From: Gnetum montanum
Taxonomy: Eukaryota; Streptophyta; Gnetopsida; Gnetales; Gnetaceae
Assembly: GCA_015680685.1 (NCBI GenBank)
Contig: MNCI01004786.1
Span: 379,043 to 439,240, forward strand
Direction of reading: 5' to 3'
Length of the DNA stretch: 60,198 bases
In this document: positions 56,011 to 60,198 of the stretch, piece by piece
Layout of the letters: the number at the start of each line of letters is the position of its first letter
Numbering within the stretch: position 1 is the first letter of the stretch
The notes under the pieces: model-generated
Databases searched by the model: none
Seen by the model: only the letters and a program-made list of their open reading frames with translations
Told to the model about the DNA's origin: nothing
Made by a program: the position numbers and the translations under genes

Positions 56011-56885
56011 TGATGAAGTGCTAAACAATTGATGCGTCGACTAGGCTGTGTATACAAGGCCCCGTATACGCAAGAGTGTCGACGCGGCCCTGTCAATGCA
56101 TCTGTCCATGCATCTCCGTGGCCCCGTTTACGTGAAGCTTGTTATAGCCTATAAATAAGTGTGCTTCCACCACACTTACGTACCTTTTTGGAAGTTGTAG
56201 GTTAGAATATTTTCCAAGTGCCTACAATAGGTGTGAGAAAGGTATCTGGCTCTTTATTCAAGCACTAATGTACCTGAGCCATTGGTGTGACCGGCAATAA
56301 AGATGAGCTTTTCAAGCATTCCTTGCAGTAATTGGACTTAGTCATTTGATGAAGTTACTAGTTTAATATTTCTATGCTTTAATAATTCCTTAAGTTTTCA
56401 TTTTTATTACCTTAATCATTGTCACTCTCTTATAGTTTGTAAAACCCATAAGTACGACCATCTTGAGCGTAAACCTGACACTTGGCAACCCAATGACGCT
56501 TAGCGTTTGGTAACCCAGTAATGTTAGGGGATGCTTAGGATATGCATGGAAGATGGGATCAGATACTTATGCTAGGAGAAGTTAATAGATAGATTAGGAT
56601 AATTATAGATTATGTAATATTCCATTCCTTACATTTCATTTCAGGAATTAGATGCTAGAAGATAAAGTGAAAAAGCCATAAAAATCATTTGCCTCAATCT
56701 CACTTAACCATCGCAATCAGAACATCAGAAGTGAGGTTAGAAAGATAATGACCATTCTAACACAAGGTTTCGTTGGTTAGGGTCTGGTGTATGCAAAGTG
56801 CTTACAGTCTACAGAATTCGACCGAGTTGCGTGTGAACACCCATGATTTGCATGGTTGGGCGTAGGGGTACCTAGCTGCTCATCA
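56011..56885 (+). repeat. 3' LTR of element 1
   Basis: 875 bases, TGATGAAG to CTCATCA. GGCCCCGTATACGCAA and GTCGACGCGGCCCTGTCAATG lie in U3, and CTATAAATA at 56149-56157 is the TATA box. The pair with 42594-43483 is collinear end to end, apart from the missing block after GTTGTAG near 56196. Confidence 0.93.
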
Positions 56886-56890
56886 GTAGG
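56886..56890 (+). repeat. Target-site duplication, right copy (GTAGG)
   Basis: Equals 42589-42593. After it the old split LTR resumes with CATGACCACTTCGAGC, which in the intact LTRs reads TATGACCATCTCGAAC. Confidence 0.9.
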
Positions 56891-57340
56891 CATGACCACT
56901 TCGAGCATAATATATTAATGCTTGGTAATCCTAGTAGTGGATACTTGATACACCCAGTAGTAGACACTTGGTAACCCAACATTGTTACTATACGTTCAAG
57001 ATATGTACGAAAAGTGAGAACAAATGTTCTATGTTTAGGATAGTTTAGTTAATGAATTAGTTAATTTAAATATTAAACCTTCTTTTATTTAATCATTTAG
57101 AAAATACCAAAAATAATTATAAAATTATAAAAATGAATATCTTACACCTCAATCACACTTTAACCATACTAATATATTAACACAAGTGTTGATTAGAAAG
57201 GCAATGATTAGTAATCCAATCTTTCATCATCTAAGAATATATGCCACTTAGGTAAAACATAAACCATGGAATTTGATCAGATCATGCATACATGCTAGTG
57301 ATTCATAAGGTTGGATGTAGGGAATACCTGCTGCTCTTCA
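56891..57340 (+). repeat. Old LTR, right part
   Basis: Continues 42177-42593. It has the LTR words CTTGGTAACCC and CACTTAGGTAAA, and ends GGTTGGATGTAGGGAATACC then CTGCTCTTCA, a decayed form of the common LTR end. Confidence 0.75.
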
Positions 57341-57680
57341 TTAATGTTTTAATTATAAAATATTTTCATCATCTTAGAGTTAAAACAAGTAGATGCAACA
57401 AAATTCCTCATGAAAAAAATATGCTAACTATGTAATATAAATAAAATCAAAGATGAATACCACATTTTCCTACAATGTTGTGCATTGAAGCATATTAGAC
57501 ATAGATGGAATATTATAGTTGCAAATTTAATTAATTTATTCCACATGTTACCTATTATCACATTTCAGCCATTAATGGAGCAGTGCTTAAGTCTTGAGTT
57601 TCTACTTAATAAAAATGGGAAAATGTTACGTGATATCTCACAAATTTCAAAGATCTATATACTTACACGATAAGATTTGG
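57341..57680 (+). pseudogene. LINE C-terminal fragment
   Basis: Begins HHLRVKTSRCNKIPHE and continues LCNINKIKDEYHIFLQCCAL and HIRHRWNIIV. The LINE at 26960-30880 has HHLRIESERW and LCKSRAIEDELYVF in the same order (30557-30665). This is the zinc-knuckle-like tail of ORF2. It lies right next to the old LTR, which may have inserted into this LINE. Confidence 0.6.
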
Positions 57681-58079
57681 CTAAACAAAGATTCATCACA
57701 TCATGATTATTATAAAGAATGATCTTTGAGCGGAGGTAATTCTAGGTTTTTAAAGCATAAAAGAGCCCAAATGAATAGTAATAGACTCAAGGGGAAGCTT
57801 TTGTGGAGATGCTTAAATTCAAGAAGCTAGGGTTTTGGATTATATCCAACATCATGCAAAATGATTATGGAAATAAAACTTGTATGAATTCAACCTAGCC
57901 CAAAGTAGCACTCTTTCTAATTTATTGTTTAATGGGATCTTCAAAAGTGGAAATCATAAAGCATAAAGATCAGCTTTGTCTCAATAGGAATTGGAATGAA
58001 TATTTGAGCACTAAGAAAAACCCTCGCTTCTAGAAAAAGAGCTTGATCCAATTCTGAAAAAGTGGTTTGTTAAGTATAA
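57681..58079. other. Unassigned AT-rich sequence
   Basis: No gene or repeat that I recognise. It may include the 3' end of the LINE fragment to its left. Confidence 0.4.
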
Positions 58080-58810
58080 TTGTGATGTCAGCTCATGAAG
58101 GAGGCTCATGAAGTTAAAATTTGGCTCTACAAATCAATTCTACTTAGCTTAGTTTTGCAAGATTAAAGCATAAGAGAAGAATGAAATTAGCTTTGTCTAT
58201 TTTCCAAGTGACATGTCAACTATTATGTGATGTGAGAAAACTCAAAATTGGTTTTTCCATGTCAGCACTTGTCACATTAGCAAAATGATGAATCTTTTTT
58301 TCTTATCTATAGCGAACATGCTTCATCTACCATGTCAACATCTAGATGAAGATTCTCAAGCTTGTGGATAACAAACAACATCATCTACCATGTTGGTAGA
58401 GTTCAGTGCACATTTCCATGTTAGCACATAGAGGAAGCTCATAGAATAGAAAAAAAACACTACGAGATGGTTCTACCACATCAACCCATCGAGCCAATAT
58501 GTGAAGCTAAAATTTGACTCTACAAACATGCTCATTTTTTGCTCTACCATGTTAGCTCATGAAAGAGGTTTGTAGAGCTTAAATCTAGTTCTATAAAGAA
58601 GCTCTACCATGTCAACATCTACCACATTAGCTCGCTTGCAGAACTAGTTCGTAGAACTAAATTTCCATTCTACAAACATGCTCTTCCACGTTAGCTTCTA
58701 CCACGTCATCCTCCTCATAAAGTTGGTTGGTATATCTAGATTTTCATTCTATGAGCAAGCTATGCCATGTTAGCATCTTCTATGCTAGTGTCGATCATGT
58801 CAGAGCTCAT
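58080..58810. repeat. Degenerate tandem repeat with unit of about 79 bases
   Basis: Units near 58501, 58572, 58651 and 58730 open with GTAGARCTAAATTT-like words, continue TTCTACAAACATGCTCT and CCACGTTAGCT-like words, and repeat every 71 to 79 bases. Looser copies of TACCATGTCAACATCTA and GGCTCTACAAA run back to about 58080. No coding capacity is evident. Confidence 0.65.
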
Positions 58811-60040
58811 CTCAAGCCCACAAAGGATTACATTTTGCACACATGCACATCATGTTTTAATCTACCTTAATGAGAGGTGGGATACAACAAGTAGAACTAA
58901 ATATTAACCCTATGAAGAAGCCCTATAATCATTCTTCCACGTCAGCTCTTCAAAATAATGAACCAAAAAAGTTCCATGAAAAGATTCAAAAAGGGTTATA
59001 CAGCTAACATCAATGGAAAGGCTATGCCTAAACAAAAACTACAAATATAACCAAAGATCAAAATAGATCTAGGAGTATCATAGAGCCACCACTAAAGTGC
59101 AAAATTACCATTAAAGCTCAAAGTAAAGAGTAGAAAGCCACAATTAAAGCACAAAATCATCATAAGGAAAATAATCTATATTTATGCAAATAAAATAGAG
59201 TAGGAATTAAAAAGCTAATAGAAAGCCATTACATACCAATAAAAATAGGATCATTTGAATTTGTTGATGAAAGTTACTAGAAGTATGGCTAAAATCATTG
59301 AGGAAAGCCCTTGGATTCAAATTAGAGTGGGATCTACTTCAACAGAAATAACAAATTCTATAACTAAATCAATGGTGAAAGAAAAGAGTGCTAAAAGAAG
59401 CCTTAAAGAAGGTTAATGGCTCTGAACTAAAACACAATGAATCATGTTGATAAAAAGCTCTTTTAACTCATGATAGTTGCTAGTTGAGGGAGCTACAAAT
59501 TCAAAGAATGAGGGATATTTATTACTAGAATAGTTATTCAACACCCTATAATTATATGAACAAGACATGAGGCAATTGTAGCTTTTAATCTCTGTAATGG
59601 TTGTAACTGCCAATGGCTACTATATAAAGCCTAAAGTAGATTTTTTAAAGGTAATTGAGGTTGGGGGGAGAATCTAGAAAAGCTAGGAGTGATTTTCTAT
59701 ATGATGGCATTCTAACTTCAAATTTGATTTAGCTAATTTACTTCTATATTATGAGTTAATTCTTATTTTCCTGCTTTATCATAGTTGCTTAGCTAGTGGT
59801 GAAGATTACATTAAGCTTGGCATTTTGTTCTTGGAATTGTTTAAATTGTTTGAAGGGCTTTGTGTTTCACAATGTTTGATTTTTATTGACTAGTTCAAAA
59901 CAAATTTAGCTTTTTCAAAGTGGTTGCTTATTTCAATAGTAGCCTTGTTTCAAATTGCTTATCTGAGCAAAAGGGTTCAATAATTTTTGGTATTGTTGAC
60001 TAATTTGAAACAACTTTAGTTTTCAAAGTGTTTACTCATG
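58811..60040. other. Unassigned, with a candidate promoter near 59619
   Basis: No protein that I recognise. CTACTATATAAAGCC at 59617-59631 is a good TATA box in plus orientation, preceded by a TGTAATGGTTGTAACTGCCA word. This may be the LTR or promoter of an unrelated element. 59800-60030 has several TTGTTTGAAA-like words. Confidence 0.35.
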
Positions 60041-60198
60041 TGATGAGCGGCGAGGTACCCCTACACTCAACCATACGAATACGAGCGTTCACGCACGATC
60101 CGGTCAAACTCCGTGGATAGGCTAGTTGTGGTATCTAGATAGTTACATGTTGATCGTAGTTCACTGTCTTCCCACCTGGACTAGTATTTGCTTTGTCA
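60041..60198 (-). repeat. 3' end of an LTR in minus orientation (window-truncated)
   Basis: Starts TGATGAGCGGCGAGGTACCC and, in reverse complement, matches 80-243 of the window, sharing TAACTATCTAGATACCACAA. It belongs to the same LTR family. What follows lies outside the window. Confidence 0.9.

Larger units (their letters stand above)
42594..56885 (+). mobile_element. Complete Athila-like Ty3/gypsy element (element 1), 14.3 kb, with nested solo LTR
   Basis: Both LTRs, the PBS, gag, PR-RT-RH-INT, a long env-position ORF, the polypurine tract and a perfect GTAGG duplication are present. Removing the nested solo LTR and its duplication (951 bases) leaves about 13.3 kb. Size, PBS type, pol order and the extra ORF fit the Athila lineage. 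LTRs differ at many sites by eye, plus an indel of about 29 bases, so the insertion is old. Every gene has stops; see the separate note on C-to-T stops. Confidence 0.93.

Noticed and set aside
1-60198. tRNA, rRNA, riboswitch or organellar insert
   Set aside because: I looked for the usual conserved words on both strands and found none that held up; this was by eye, not by a covariance search.

Overview
The window looks like nuclear DNA of a land plant with a large, repeat-rich genome. It is AT-rich, most of it is decayed retrotransposon sequence, and its one intact gene has plant-type GT-AG introns, one of them 7 kb long. A gymnosperm-like genome is my guess from the ancient nested repeats and the long intron; nothing in the sequence fixes the species. 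I see no bacterial, organellar, CRISPR, tRNA or rRNA features.

Layout. (1) 1-243 is the 3' end of an LTR, sitting in the integrase of an old plus-strand Athila-like Ty3/gypsy element whose pol end, spacer and env-like ORF run to about 6.2 kb. (2) 6.26-13.6 kb is the 3' half of a second decayed element on the minus strand: 3' LTR, polypurine tract, env-like ORF, internal promoter-like stretch, spacer. (3) 13.6-22.7 kb is a third, minus-strand element with 5' LTR, tRNA-Asp-type primer site, gag, protease, RT, RNase H and integrase, ending in an LTR-like segment that abuts the spacer of element 2. (4) 22.9-23.8 kb has a short palindromic repeat cluster and a 123-bp tandem repeat. (5) 25.59-36.95 kb is the only intact host gene I can support: a minus-strand, seven-exon, 322-residue NERD-domain protein. 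Its 7-kb last intron holds a long decayed non-LTR retrotransposon on the plus strand and an RTE-type LINE tail on the minus strand. (6) 37-42.2 kb has no recognisable gene. (7) 42.18-57.34 kb is a three-layer nest: an old solo LTR, split by a complete 14.3-kb Athila-like element with TSD GTAGG, whose RT is split by a solo LTR with TSD GTGGT. (8) 57.3-60.0 kb has a LINE tail and about 79-bp degenerate repeats, and the window closes with an LTR end in reverse orientation.

How the parts work together. The LTR elements share one plan: LTR, Asp-type PBS, gag, PR-RT-RNase H-INT, a GTCATGGGGG tract, a 1.5-2 kb spacer, a TATA-bearing promoter-like stretch, a long coiled-coil env-like ORF, a second GTCATGGGGG tract, and the 3' LTR. 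The repeat of the polypurine-like tract on both sides of the env-like cassette, and the LTR-like stretch inside it, is the most interesting structural signal here. All the element genes carry stops or frameshifts, so the elements are not autonomous. Coordinates of decayed coding regions are approximate; LTR, TSD and NERD exon borders were read base by base.
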